Assembly (NCBI GenBank): GCA_919902995.1
Contig: CAKKSD010000006.1
Coordinates: 1 to 62,128, forward strand
Origin: Thermodesulfovibrionia bacterium
GTDB lineage: Bacteria > Nitrospirota > Thermodesulfovibrionia > JACRGW01
Reading direction: 5' to 3'
DNA length: 62,128 nt
Shown: positions 17,390-26,084 of the stretch, in pieces
How positions within the stretch are numbered: position 1 is the first letter of the stretch
How the letters are laid out: each line of letters begins with the position of its first letter
Made by a program: the position numbers and the translations under genes
The notes under the pieces: generated by a model
Seen by the model: the letters and a program-made list of their open reading frames with translations, nothing else
Databases searched by the model: none
Told to the model about the DNA's origin: nothing

Positions 17390-17614
17390 ATGCAGGGGTT
17401 TCAGCCATTAGGTAAAATACTCATAATCATAGGACTTTTTATAATAATCCTTGGCATTCTCTTCCTCTTTGCTGGAAGAATTCCATGGATAGGAAGACTA
17501 CCGGGTGATATAGTGATTGAGAGGACAAATATTAACATTTATATACCTATAACGACAAGCATAATACTAAGCATATTACTAACAATTATTTTCTGGTTTC
17601 TATCTAAAAGATGA
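17390..17614 (+). CDS. DUF2905 family small membrane protein
   Basis: 74 residues from the ATG at 17390; a TTG at 17378 overlapping queH is an alternative. Two TM helices (about 7-28 and 50-70) flank a conserved loop with GRIPWIGRLPGDI, the hallmark of DUF2905. The family is of unknown function and is often found beside ruvB, queA and spoIID-like genes, exactly as here. Confidence 0.85.
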   Translation: MQGFQPLGKILIIIGLFIIILGILFLFAGRIPWIGRLPGDIVIERTNINIYIPITTSIILSILLTIIFWFLSKR

Positions 17615-17674
17615 AACAATGATACCTTGGATAATAAAGAGGTATACAACCTGTCTTGATGACAGACCTGGAAC

Positions 17675-17815
17675 GAGATGCTGAAACAAACATGCCCTAA
17701 AGAGGTGCTGAAATCGGAGACCCTGAACTTGTTTCAGGGCAAGGTTCGGCATGACTTAACTAAGGGGAGAAAAGGTAGGATTATGTCATTCCGAACTTGT
17801 TTCGGAATCTCAAGA
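17675..17815. repeat. Degenerate palindromic repeat cluster
   Basis: Contains ctgaacttgtttcaggg, gttcggcatgac and gtcattccgaacttgtttcggaatctc, all inverted-arm fragments of the dispersed family. The right end overlaps the start of the spoIID-like gene. Confidence 0.6.
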
Positions 17816-18895
17816 GTATCTCTAAATAAATTAATCTACTTTGCATTAATATTACTGATTATTATACTATCCGGAGAAGTAGAGGCAGGGGATAATATAA
17901 GAGTTCTGATAATGGAAAACACACCTTCAGCAACTATAGAATCCCCCTGGGGCTTTGACCTCCCCCAGGGTATTAACTCGAACAGGATAGACATAGATAA
18001 GGAAAGAATAAAGTACAATCCTTATAAGATAACACCTATAGGAGATTACCTTATACTGAATGGGAAAAAATACAGAGGGAGCATTGAGGTTAGAAAAGGT
18101 GAAAAAGGGATTTATATAATTAACGACCTGAATATAGAAGACTACCTTAAAGGGGTTGTGCCACAGGAGATGGACCATAAATGGGATATGGAAGCACTAA
18201 AGGCACAGGCAATAGTAGCAAGAACCTATGCACGATATTATATGAAAGAAAATAAGGGTAAGGAATACGACCTTGAGTCATCTATACTGAGTCAGGTATA
18301 TAACGGTATGGATGGTGAGAGATTCAAGACTAATGTTGCTGTGATGGAGACAGGGGATATAATTCTTACATATGAAGGAAATCCAATAGAGGCATTTTAC
18401 CATGCATCCTGCGGTGGTCGTACAGAGAATTCAGGTGATGTCTGGGCAAAGGATGCCCCTTACCTGATGGGCGTAGAATGTACAGAGATAAGCCAATCAT
18501 GGGAAAGGGAGATGACTGTGGGGGAGATAGAGACAGCCCTAAGGAAAGAAGGTGTTATTAAAGGTAGTATTATTAAATTAGAGGTAAGCTCAACAACAAA
18601 TACAGGTAGGGTAAGTTATCTTAAGGTATCTGTAAATAATGGAAATTCGAGAGAGCAAATTTATATAAGGGGGAATGACTTCAGAAAGGCTATTGGTTAT
18701 ACCAAAATACCGAGTACCTATTTCAGGATGGTAGTAAATGGGGCTGGGGTAAAATTTCTTGGTAAGGGTGCCGGACATGGTGTAGGTTTCTGTCAGTTTG
18801 GTGCAAAGGAAATGGCAGAGAGGGGGAAGAACTTTAATGAAATACTGAGACATTACTATAGGGGTGTAGATATTGGGAATAACAGAGTGCAATAG
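17783..18895 (+). CDS. SpoIID/LytB domain protein (putative secreted lytic transglycosylase)
   Basis: 370 residues from ATG 17783, which has AGGTAGGA upstream. A hydrophobic signal (KLIYFALILLIIILSG) runs at about residues 17-32. The SpoIID domain is recognisable by LKGVVPQEM, LKAQAIVARTYARY, FYHASCGGRTENSGDVW and the C-terminal GHGVGFCQFGAKEMA. SpoIID cleaves peptidoglycan glycan strands stripped of side peptides; in non-sporulating bacteria the homologues act in cell-wall remodelling. The chosen start codon lies inside a copy of the dispersed repeat. queA overlaps its end by 23 bp. Confidence 0.88.
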   Translation: MSFRTCFGISRVSLNKLIYFALILLIIILSGEVEAGDNIRVLIMENTPSATIESPWGFDLPQGINSNRIDIDKERIKYNPYKITPIGDYLILNGKKYRGSIEVRKGEKGIYIINDLNIEDYLKGVVPQEMDHKWDMEALKAQAIVARTYARYYMKENKGKEYDLESSILSQVYNGMDGERFKTNVAVMETGDIILTYEGNPIEAFYHASCGGRTENSGDVWAKDAPYLMGVECTEISQSWEREMTVGEIETALRKEGVIKGSIIKLEVSSTTNTGRVSYLKVSVNNGNSREQIYIRGNDFRKAIGYTKIPSTYFRMVVNGAGVKFLGKGAGHGVGFCQFGAKEMAERGKNFNEILRHYYRGVDIGNNRVQ

Positions 18896-19946
18896 GCTTG
18901 GTAATTACGATTACAAAATTCCTCCAGGTATTATCGCACAGTATCCAGTTGATCAAAGGGATAAGGCGAGACTCCTCGTAATTGACAATGAAGGGAGAAT
19001 TGAACACAGGGTTTTCTATGATATTGTTGATTGCCTTGTTCCTGGTGATGTCATTGTACTAAATGATTCTAAGGTCATTAATGCAAGACTGAAAGCGATA
19101 AAAGAAGATACAGGGGGAAAGGTAGATATCCTCCTTATTAAAGATCTGGGAGATCAGAAATGGGAGGTAATGGTTAATAAAAGGCTTAAACCCTATCAGA
19201 GATTGTTAATAGGAGAGGGTACACTTATTGCTCAGTATATGAATGGAAATGGGAAAAAGGTGATAGAGTTTTATGGTAAAGAAATTGATAAAATATTAAG
19301 AGAAATAGGGCTTCCTCCACTACCGCCCTATATAAAGAGAAATGGTTCTGGTTCTAAATCATATTCAGGGATTGACAGGGAAAGGTATCAGACTGTATAT
19401 GCTGAAAATGATGGTTCTCTGGCAGCTCCAACAGCAGGTCTTCATTTCACTGTTTCGTTACTTGATAAACTGAGGAACAGAGGAGTAAAGATAGTTAAGA
19501 TCACTTTACACATAGGGCCAGTAACTTTCATGCCCGTAAGGGTAGAGGATATAAGATACCACAGAATGGGACATGAATTTTACAACATTCCTCTCGAGAC
19601 AGCTGATGTTATAAACAGTTCGAGGAAAAATGGGAAGAGGATAATAGCTGTGGGAACTACAACAGCGAGGGCTTTGGAATCTGCCACTGATAGAGAAGGA
19701 AATGTTATTCCTGGACAGTCTTCGACAGATCTCTTTATCTACCCAGGTTATAACTTTAAGGTGATAGACGCCCTTATCACAAATTTTCATCTTCCGAAAT
19801 CAACACTCTTTATGCTTGTATCCGGACTGGCTGGCATTGAATGTATAAAGGAAGTTTATAAAGAGGCAATAGATAAGGGATACAGGTTTTATAGTTACGG
19901 GGATGCAATGTTGATTCTTTGTTCTCAACGGAGGAAGAGTGCTTAA
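18873..19946 (+). CDS. queA: S-adenosylmethionine:tRNA ribosyltransferase-isomerase QueA
   Basis: 357 residues. Transfers and rearranges the ribosyl part of SAM onto 7-aminomethyl-7-deazaguanine in tRNA to give epoxyqueuosine. Family blocks are intact: YDYKIPPGIIAQYP, DRDKARLL-like RDKARLLV, GSLAAPTAGLHFT and TNFHLPKSTLFMLVS. The only plausible start is TTG at 18873 within the end of the spoIID-like gene, giving a few extra N-terminal residues. It works in series with QueH encoded upstream. Confidence 0.94.
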   Translation: MGITECNRLGNYDYKIPPGIIAQYPVDQRDKARLLVIDNEGRIEHRVFYDIVDCLVPGDVIVLNDSKVINARLKAIKEDTGGKVDILLIKDLGDQKWEVMVNKRLKPYQRLLIGEGTLIAQYMNGNGKKVIEFYGKEIDKILREIGLPPLPPYIKRNGSGSKSYSGIDRERYQTVYAENDGSLAAPTAGLHFTVSLLDKLRNRGVKIVKITLHIGPVTFMPVRVEDIRYHRMGHEFYNIPLETADVINSSRKNGKRIIAVGTTTARALESATDREGNVIPGQSSTDLFIYPGYNFKVIDALITNFHLPKSTLFMLVSGLAGIECIKEVYKEAIDKGYRFYSYGDAMLILCSQRRKSA

Positions 19947-20634
19947 CCACCAATATTCAAGACATGAATCTGGTTCTGAAACAAACTGGAAAAGGGTTTT
20001 TCTGTTTGTTCTCGGAGGTCTTTTTTCAGGCGCACTGATATTTATATCAGGGTTTATACTTGGCACAAGGATGGAAGCCAAAAAGATAGACCGTTTTCTT
20101 AAGGCTCAGGAGTCAAGAACCAAGACAGAAGAAAAAGGGCTCGTGACAAAAGAAGGACCAAAACCCAGGGTTGAAGACCTAAAGGGTGATTCCTCTAAAG
20201 GCATCTCCAGAGATAACGGAAAACAAAGGTCAGAGAATAAGGATTTAACCTTTTACCAAACCCTTGCTTCAAAAAGAAAAAAGGATTCTGTCGGTCTCGA
20301 ATCAAGCAAAAATTCAAAAAAGAAATCAGAGGCACAGAATCAGGTTAAGGGAGTTGAGGAAAAAGTCCAAGATTCCTCGGGGGCATCTGTAACTCAAGGT
20401 AAGACTTATACAGTGCAAGTTGGAGCATATACAACGATGGACATTGCAGAAAAAGTAATGGATAAACTGAAAAAGAAGGGTTACTATGCCTATATAGCGA
20501 CTAAAGATATTCAGGGTGAAGGTACACTATATAAAGTATGGGTAGGAGAGTTTAAGGATAGGGAGAAAGCAGAAGAGCAGGTTAAGAGAATTAAGGTAAA
20601 AGAGAAGATTCAAGCCTTTGTGGTATTAAAATGA
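19939..20634 (+). CDS. SPOR domain membrane protein
   Basis: 231 residues from a GTG overlapping the queA stop. One TM helix (about 18-42) precedes a long charged, low-complexity linker. The C-terminal SPOR domain (about 153-231) is clear: YTVQVGAYTTMDIAEKVMDKLKKKGY and LYKVWVGEFKDREKAEE. SPOR domains bind peptidoglycan lacking stem peptides, mostly at division septa. That is the substrate type of the SpoIID-like protein encoded two genes upstream, which suggests related work at the cell wall. Confidence 0.9.
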   Translation: MLNHQYSRHESGSETNWKRVFLFVLGGLFSGALIFISGFILGTRMEAKKIDRFLKAQESRTKTEEKGLVTKEGPKPRVEDLKGDSSKGISRDNGKQRSENKDLTFYQTLASKRKKDSVGLESSKNSKKKSEAQNQVKGVEEKVQDSSGASVTQGKTYTVQVGAYTTMDIAEKVMDKLKKKGYYAYIATKDIQGEGTLYKVWVGEFKDREKAEEQVKRIKVKEKIQAFVVLK

Positions 20635-20662
20635 AGGAAGAGGCATTTCCAATTCCGTGCTT

Positions 20663-20761
20663 GTCATTCTCGTGAAAACGGGAATCCAGTTCCTTTAGTT
20701 TTTCTGGATTCCTGCCCTATGGGTCGTGACCCACGGGTCATAGACTTCCGCAGGAATGACG
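20663..20761. repeat. Dispersed palindromic repeat
   Basis: Begins gtcattctcgtg and ends gcaggaatgacg, with internal inverted arms and a central hairpin gggtcgtgacccacgggtc. It belongs to the same family as the elements near 8279 and 37874. Confidence 0.75.
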
Positions 20762-20843
20762 GAAAGAAAAACAGAATAGCTTCTTATATATACATAATTT
20801 CTATCACAGTAAAAATAATACTTGCCAATAAGGGAATTTTAGA

Positions 20844-20872
20844 TTGAATTCAGCAATATTTTGTGATAAAAT
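20844..20872 (+). promoter_or_regulatory. Candidate sigma-70 promoter for phoH
   Basis: TTGAAT, a 17-bp spacer, then TAAAAT. It lies about 90 bp upstream of the proposed phoH start and is the best match in the gap after the repeat. Confidence 0.4.
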
Positions 20873-20961
20873 GTATAAGAAAAAAGAATTAAAAGGACAG
20901 GTTAAGTAAGCTTAAATCCTTTATGTTTAAACACTTTATTAATTAAAAAAAGGAGGATTAT

Positions 20962-21933
20962 ACGAGCAGGAAAGAATTAACCGTTGAGGATGAAAGAGAC
21001 CTTTCGTTCCTCTACGGAGATATGGATAGGAACAGGAAATTCATCGAAGATGCCTTTGGTATTGAGGTAAAAGCAAGGGGAAATAAGATACTCATAGAAG
21101 GAGAAGAGGAAGCGGTTGAGAGCGCCAGAAAATTACTCGATGAACTTAGCTCTCTCGGTTCAGAAGGTTTTTCTATAGAGCCAGAGGATATCAGGTATGC
21201 CATAAGAGCCTTTGCTGAAGATAAAAAGGCACCTATCAGGGAATTGTTTCTTAACGCAATCCCTGTCTCATCAAAAAAGAGATTTATAATACCAAAAACA
21301 GAGGGACAGAGAAGGTATGTTGAAGCCATAAGGGAATATGATATTGTAATCGGGATAGGGCCTGCTGGAACTGGTAAAACCTACCTGGCTATGGCAATGG
21401 CAGTGTCAGCACTCATTAAAAAAGAGGTTGCGAGAATAATCCTTGCCAGACCTGCGGTAGAGGCAGGTGAAAAACTCGGGTTCCTGCCAGGGGATATGTA
21501 TGAAAAGGTAAATCCTTATCTGAGACCCCTTTACGATGCCCTCTTCGATATGATAGAAATGGATAAGGCAAATAAACTTCTTGAGAAAGGCGTTATAGAA
21601 ATAGCCCCCCTTGCCTTCATGAGAGGCAGAACCCTTAATGACTCTTTCATTATCCTGGATGAAGCCCAGAATACAACATCAGAGCAGATGAAGATGTATC
21701 TCACCCGCTTAGGCTTTAACTCCAAGACAGTCATTACAGGCGATATAACGCAGGTAGACCTCCCTGCAGGAAGGGCCTCCGGTCTTATTGAATCCCAGAA
21801 GATTCTATCTGATATTAAAGGGATCAGGTTTAGCTACTTTACAGAGAAGGATGTGGTAAGACATAAGCTGGTACAGGAGATTATAAAGGCCTACGAAAGA
21901 TATGAAAAGGGTTCCAAAGGCGAGGGAGAATAA
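20962..21933 (+). CDS. phoH: PhoH family ATPase, apparently with an ACG start codon
   Basis: 323 residues if translation begins at ACG 20962. The first ATG is at 21022, but the 20 codons before it continue the frame and encode family-like sequence (ELTVEDERDLSFLYGD). They are preceded by a perfect AGGAGG five bases before the ACG, while the ATG has no such site. Walker A GIGPAGTGKTYLAMA, Walker B FIILDEAQN and TGDITQVDLP mark a PhoH P-loop ATPase. PhoH often sits with pgpH and ybeY and is linked to RNA metabolism, as in this operon. Confidence 0.88.
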   Translation, partial: TSRKELTVEDERDLSFLYGDMDRNRKFIEDAFGIEVKARGNKILIEGEEEAVESARKLLDELSSLGSEGFSIEPEDIRYAIRAFAEDKKAPIRELFLNAIPVSSKKRFIIPKTEGQRRYVEAIREYDIVIGIGPAGTGKTYLAMAMAVSALIKKEVARIILARPAVEAGEKLGFLPGDMYEKVNPYLRPLYDALFDMIEMDKANKLLEKGVIEIAPLAFMRGRTLNDSFIILDEAQNTTSEQMKMYLTRLGFNSKTVITGDITQVDLPAGRASGLIESQKILSDIKGIRFSYFTEKDVVRHKLVQEIIKAYERYEKGSKGEGE

Positions 21934-23587
21934 TCATCATAAGGTTATTCCTTTTCCAAAAGAGGGGATTCAGGCTAATAAAGATATAAAAAGCCTTATC
22001 CAGCTCTGGCGGTCCTATCTAAAGAAAGTAGAAATCCTGAAAGGTCTTCTGGCATTTTCAATCATCCTTTCTCTTTCACTTATCCTTTCACCAGAAACCG
22101 AACCTTTCCGTAGTGATTTTCTATCAAGGGGAATAACATTATCACCCTGGATGGTAAGGATTGGTCTCTTCCTCATAAGTTTCCTCATAATATATATAAT
22201 CTACAGGGATATAAACAGGTATAAACCCTTACTCACAAAAGACTTGCGGAAACTTGGTCTTTTAGGCATCCTTCTAATAGGGACTATACTCCTTTCAAAG
22301 TTTTCCTATGTCATTCTAAATGCCTTTGCTGACTATATCGGATTTGCAGGTTCTCCCACTATTATCTTCGGAATCCCTGTTGCGTCAGGAGCAATGCTGG
22401 TTGCCCTGCTCTTTGATATACACCTCGCTATTGTCTTCTCTTTTACAATAGGCCTCCTCTCAGGTGTATGGGTTACCTCTGAGACATTGTTCCCTATATA
22501 TGTTTTTATAGGTAGCATTGTCGCCTCTTTCAGTGTCATCCGCTGTAGTAAAAGATCAGCCATACTTAGGGCGGGATTTTTTGTGGGACTGGCAAATCTT
22601 TTAACAATAATAGCAATAGACCTGTATAACGGGACATTGTTTACATACAAAGCCCTGTTAGACTTCCTCTTCGGTTTGAGTAATGGTTTTGTTCTGGCAA
22701 TTGTGGTATCCGGACTTCTTCCCCTCTTCGAGTCTGTTTTTAAAATTACTACAGATATAAAATTACTTGAACTTCTTGATCTTAATCAGCCTTTGATGAG
22801 AAACCTTTTAATGGCAGCCCCCGGCACATATCATCATAGTATTATTGTGGGGAATCTATCTGAGGCTGCTGCTGAGGCTACAGGTGTGAATCCACTTCTT
22901 GCTCGGGTAAGTTCTTACTATCATGATGTGGGGAAGATGAAGATACCAGGATATTTTATCGAAAACCAGGGAACAGTCAACCTGCATGATAAATTAACTC
23001 CAAGCATGAGCAGTCTTATATTATCATCCCACATAAAAGAGGGTGTTGAACTTGCAAGTAGTCAGGATCTACCAGAGGTTGTTATAGATATAATACGCCA
23101 GCATCATGGTACAAGCCTTATAACATATTTTTATCAGAAGGCTAAGGATAGCTGGGATTCCTCTATGGTACCTATATCGGAAGAGGATTACAGATATTCC
23201 GGCCCTAAGCCGCAGACAAAGGTAGCGGCAATCGTTATGCTTGCGGATGCTGTAGAGGCATCATCAAGGGCTCTTCAGGACCCTACACCTGCAAGGATCT
23301 CAGCACTTGTTCATAAAATTGTAACGAATATCTTCGTAGATGGTCAGTTAAATGAATGCGAATTGACCTTAAAGGATCTCGATGAGATTACAAAAAACTT
23401 TAATCTTATCCTTTCCGGAATTTTTCATCACAGAATAGTCTATCCTACTATTGGCATTCCTGTAGAAAACGAATCGCAACGACCATATGATACGCATAAG
23501 AAATCAGCAGCGGAAAATCAGAGTAAACCTTCCGAGAATACAAAGGACGATAAAGAGAATCTTAAAGATACTGACCTTTCCCTATGA
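21902..23587 (+). CDS. Membrane HD-domain phosphohydrolase (PgpH-like, 7TM-HD)
   Basis: 561 residues. About seven or eight TM helices (residues 45-280) precede a cytosolic HD domain with APGTYHHSIIVGNL, YYHDVGKM, SSHIKEGVEL and IRQHHGTSL. PgpH-type proteins hydrolyse c-di-AMP. The usual periplasmic 7TMR-HDED region between the first two helices is missing here, which explains the shorter length. The start overlaps phoH by 32 bp. The last 40 residues are polar low complexity and overlap ybeY by 101 bp. Substrate is inferred from family. Confidence 0.87.
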   Translation: MKRVPKARENNHHKVIPFPKEGIQANKDIKSLIQLWRSYLKKVEILKGLLAFSIILSLSLILSPETEPFRSDFLSRGITLSPWMVRIGLFLISFLIIYIIYRDINRYKPLLTKDLRKLGLLGILLIGTILLSKFSYVILNAFADYIGFAGSPTIIFGIPVASGAMLVALLFDIHLAIVFSFTIGLLSGVWVTSETLFPIYVFIGSIVASFSVIRCSKRSAILRAGFFVGLANLLTIIAIDLYNGTLFTYKALLDFLFGLSNGFVLAIVVSGLLPLFESVFKITTDIKLLELLDLNQPLMRNLLMAAPGTYHHSIIVGNLSEAAAEATGVNPLLARVSSYYHDVGKMKIPGYFIENQGTVNLHDKLTPSMSSLILSSHIKEGVELASSQDLPEVVIDIIRQHHGTSLITYFYQKAKDSWDSSMVPISEEDYRYSGPKPQTKVAAIVMLADAVEASSRALQDPTPARISALVHKIVTNIFVDGQLNECELTLKDLDEITKNFNLILSGIFHHRIVYPTIGIPVENESQRPYDTHKKSAAENQSKPSENTKDDKENLKDTDLSL

Positions 23588-23924
23588 TCCCGAGTTGAGC
23601 ATCCTCTTTGTGAATGATAAAAGGATGGAGAAGCTGAACTCGAAGTACAGGGGAATTAAGAAGACTACTGATGTCATATCTTTTCCGGTAGAGGAAGAAA
23701 AATTTAGTAATTTCCATCCAGGGGTTCTCGGAGATATCGTAATTTCTATCCCAGCTGTGATTCGACAGGCGAGGGGAAAAAGAGTAACTCTATATATTGA
23801 ACTCGGTACTATTCTTATTCACAGCATACTCCATCTATACGGTTATACACATGAAACAGTGTCTAAAACGGGAAGAATGAGAAAGAAGGAAAAGGAGATT
23901 GCTTCATCGCTTCACTCCTTATAA
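23487..23924 (+). CDS. ybeY: Endoribonuclease YbeY
   Basis: 145 residues. Metal-dependent RNase for rRNA processing and quality control. The zinc motif H-x3-H-x5-H is present in LIHSILHLYGYTHE, and DVISFPVEEE and LGDIVISIP are typical. The start inside the preceding gene is supported by the family-like N-terminus (IRNQQRKIRVNL), so 101 bp are coding in two frames. The phoH-pgpH-ybeY-dgkA order is a widely conserved neighbourhood. Confidence 0.92.
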   Translation: MIRIRNQQRKIRVNLPRIQRTIKRILKILTFPYDPELSILFVNDKRMEKLNSKYRGIKKTTDVISFPVEEEKFSNFHPGVLGDIVISIPAVIRQARGKRVTLYIELGTILIHSILHLYGYTHETVSKTGRMRKKEKEIASSLHSL

Positions 23925-23970
23925 TCACATAATAGGGTTTTATTACGATCCTGTAAGCCGTATGTAATGT

Positions 23971-24049
23971 GTCATGCCTAACTTGTTTCGGCATCTAACC
24001 TATATGAGACACTGTCTAAGACTCGTAGAGAATCAAATTCAGAGTGACA
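23971..24049. repeat. Degenerate palindromic repeat
   Basis: gtcatgcctaacttgtttcggcatc at the left is a compact inverted repeat; the right end (aattcagagtgacag) is an arm fragment. It fills the ybeY-dgkA gap. Confidence 0.55.
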
Positions 24050-24061
24050 GACAATAATAAT

Positions 24062-24760
24062 ATGAAACCCAAGAACTGGTTCGAAAGTGCAAACCTTGCG
24101 ATAGAAGGAATCCTTTATGTTGTGAGGACCCAGAGGTATATGAGATGGCATTTCCTTGCTGCGATAGCAGTCCTTCTGATAAGCCTTATATTAGGTCTTT
24201 CAAAGATGGAATTCATAGCGATTACCCTGGCTATTATTATTGTCCTTTTATCAGAGATGGTAAATACAGCAGTGGAGGTTATGGTAGACCTCTTTCAGGA
24301 GGAGTATCATCCCCTTGCAAAGATTGCGAAGGATATAGCAGCTGGTGCTGTCCTGCTCGCCTCAGCAGGAGCGATAGTAATAGGTTATCTCATCCTCTTT
24401 CCTCAGATCAGCCGCATCCTTACAGCAGGACTTCCCCATATTAAACAGACACCCGAACATATCACATTTATATCCCTTATAATAGTGATAATAGCTGTAA
24501 TTATTACGAAGGCATATACAGGCAGGGGACTTCCTTTGAGGGGAGGTCTGCCGAGCGGTCATGCTGCCATAGCCTCTTCTATCTGGATATCTATCACCTT
24601 TATTACAGGAAACATACTCATATCGTTATTGACATTGTTTCTGGCGCTGTTAGTTAGTCGCAGCAGAATAGTAATGGGAGTCCATACACTCTGGGAAGCG
24701 ATCCTGGGTGCACTATTAGGGGCAATCATTACACTTTTGATTTTTCAGGTTTTCAGATGA
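24062..24760 (+). CDS. Fusion of DgkA-type lipid kinase and PAP2 phosphatase
   Basis: 232 residues from ATG 24062; a GTG at 24044 lies in a repeat and is less likely. Residues 1-110 are a DgkA/undecaprenol kinase domain with three TM helices and the signature LSEMVNTAVEVMVDLFQEEYHPLAKIAKD. Residues about 115-232 are a PAP2 domain with PSGHAA and SRSRIVMGVHTLWE. One polypeptide would therefore both phosphorylate and dephosphorylate a membrane lipid, probably undecaprenol or diacylglycerol. Such fusions are known but not common. Specificity is inference. Confidence 0.87.
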   Translation: MKPKNWFESANLAIEGILYVVRTQRYMRWHFLAAIAVLLISLILGLSKMEFIAITLAIIIVLLSEMVNTAVEVMVDLFQEEYHPLAKIAKDIAAGAVLLASAGAIVIGYLILFPQISRILTAGLPHIKQTPEHITFISLIIVIIAVIITKAYTGRGLPLRGGLPSGHAAIASSIWISITFITGNILISLLTLFLALLVSRSRIVMGVHTLWEAILGALLGAIITLLIFQVFR

Positions 24761-24780
24761 ACCGTAATAATATAAATTTT

Positions 24781-24837
24781 TGTCATTCTGAACTTGGTTC
24801 AGAATCAATAGATGCTGAAACGAGTTCAGCATGACAG
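24781..24837. repeat. Dispersed palindromic repeat at the 5' side of ftsY
   Basis: gtcattctgaacttggttcagaatc and gatgctgaaacgagttcagcatgac are two hairpins in tandem. The second contains an ATG that could be mistaken for the ftsY start. Confidence 0.7.
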
Positions 24838-24863
24838 GAAGCGAAGTAAAGAAATTGTTTTAT

Positions 24864-25760
24864 ATGGAAAATAAAAAAGGCGTATTAGGCAAACTTAAAG
24901 ATGGACTTCTTAAAACCCGCAGAAACCTTACAGAAAGAATCGAAGGAGTATTTGGTGGGAGGATAGATGCACAGGCTCTTGAAGACATGGAAGAGATACT
25001 CATCACATCAGATTTAGGGGTGAAGGCAAGTAAAGAGATTATTGGTATCATAGAAAGGACTGACCCTGTAAATCTAAGGGAGACCCTGAAGGGTGAGATA
25101 TTCAATATCCTCAAAAAAGGAGAGGCATCTCTACTAACCAATGGTCATAAACCTGCGGTCATTATGGTTGTAGGTGTGAATGGTAATGGTAAGACAACAA
25201 CCATAGGTAAACTTGCAAAGAGGTTTAAAGATGAAGGGAAAGAGGTCTTACTTGTTGCAGGGGATACATTCAGGGCAGCCGCAATAGAACAGTTATCAGT
25301 ATGGGGTGAGAGGGTAGGGGTAAAGGTGGTAAAACATAAGAGCGGTGCAGACCCGGGGGCTGTTGTCTTTGATGCCATCCAGTCTGAAAAGGCTAAAGGT
25401 GCTGATGTAGTTATAGTAGATACTGCAGGTAGATTACATACCAAGGCCCCTCTTATGGAAGAGTTAAAGAAAATAAAGAGGGTAATGGATAAAGAACTAC
25501 CCGGTGCTCCGCATGAAGTCCTGCTTGTAATTGATGCCTCAACAGGACAGAATGCGATTGAACAGGCAAGGATATTCCATGAGGCTATAGGTGTTACAGG
25601 AATTGTCCTTACCAAGCTCGACGGGACTGCAAAAGGTGGGATTATAATAGCGATTATCAGAGAACTCGAAATACCAGTGAAGATGATAGGAATAGGAGAA
25701 AAGATAGATGATCTAAGAGATTTTAATGCCGAGGAATTTACGGAGGCACTGTTTGAATAG
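24864..25760 (+). CDS. ftsY: Signal recognition particle receptor FtsY
   Basis: 298 residues from ATG 24864 (MENKKGVLGKLK); an ATG 33 bp earlier lies in a repeat. NG domain GTPase that docks the SRP-ribosome complex at the membrane. G motifs: GVNGNGKTTTIGKLA, DTFRAAAIEQL, DTAGRLHTK, and TKLDGTAKGG. The acidic A domain seen in E. coli is absent, as in many other phyla. It stands last in its gene run. Confidence 0.95.
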   Translation: MENKKGVLGKLKDGLLKTRRNLTERIEGVFGGRIDAQALEDMEEILITSDLGVKASKEIIGIIERTDPVNLRETLKGEIFNILKKGEASLLTNGHKPAVIMVVGVNGNGKTTTIGKLAKRFKDEGKEVLLVAGDTFRAAAIEQLSVWGERVGVKVVKHKSGADPGAVVFDAIQSEKAKGADVVIVDTAGRLHTKAPLMEELKKIKRVMDKELPGAPHEVLLVIDASTGQNAIEQARIFHEAIGVTGIVLTKLDGTAKGGIIIAIIRELEIPVKMIGIGEKIDDLRDFNAEEFTEALFE

Positions 25761-26084
25761 GCAATTCCATAAACACTTCCTGAAAGTTGTCAATTAATTT
25801 CTTGCATATTCGTTAAAAAGTGTAGTCTTTTTATAATATATTGAAGTGAAAAGGATACTATCCTTAACTAATTAAAATAAAAGGTCTTTTTAGTTTTAAG
25901 AAAATTCCTGTAGCCTTTTTAATATTCTCGATCTTCCCTGATTTTATTCTACGAATAAAACCCTTTAAAATCAATAAGTTCAAAAATTCAATCCTTGGCA
26001 TGTTTTTTGAATTTTAATCTAAAGGGTTGCTATGTTTATGGAAGATTATCGTATGAAGATTATCGTATAATATATTCTAATAAA
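25761..26084. other. Intergenic region before the chemosensory operon
   Basis: AT-rich, with no convincing gene. A direct repeat (gaagattatcgta, twice, about 26041-26066) leads into a TATAAT at 26066-26071, 13 bp ahead of the cheR ATG. A GG-rich block TTGGCATG-N4-TTGA near 25996 only partly resembles a sigma-54 site. Confidence 0.5.
26066..26071 (+). promoter_or_regulatory. Candidate -10 element for the chemosensory operon
   Basis: A perfect TATAAT lies 13 bp before the preferred cheR ATG, implying a very short or absent 5' leader. No good -35 is seen at the right distance; the gaagattatcgta direct repeat occupies that position and might be an activator site. Confidence 0.4.

Larger units (their letters stand above)
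20635..20961. other. Intergenic region before phoH
   Basis: Holds a dispersed palindromic repeat (20663-20761) and an AT-rich stretch with a candidate promoter (20844-20872). It ends in a strong AGGAGG ribosome site. No gene is seen. Confidence 0.6.

Noticed and set aside
25994-26012. Possible sigma-54 promoter before cheR
   Set aside because: TTGGCATG is like a -24 element, but the -12 part reads TTGA rather than TTGC, and a TATAAT lies nearer the start codon.
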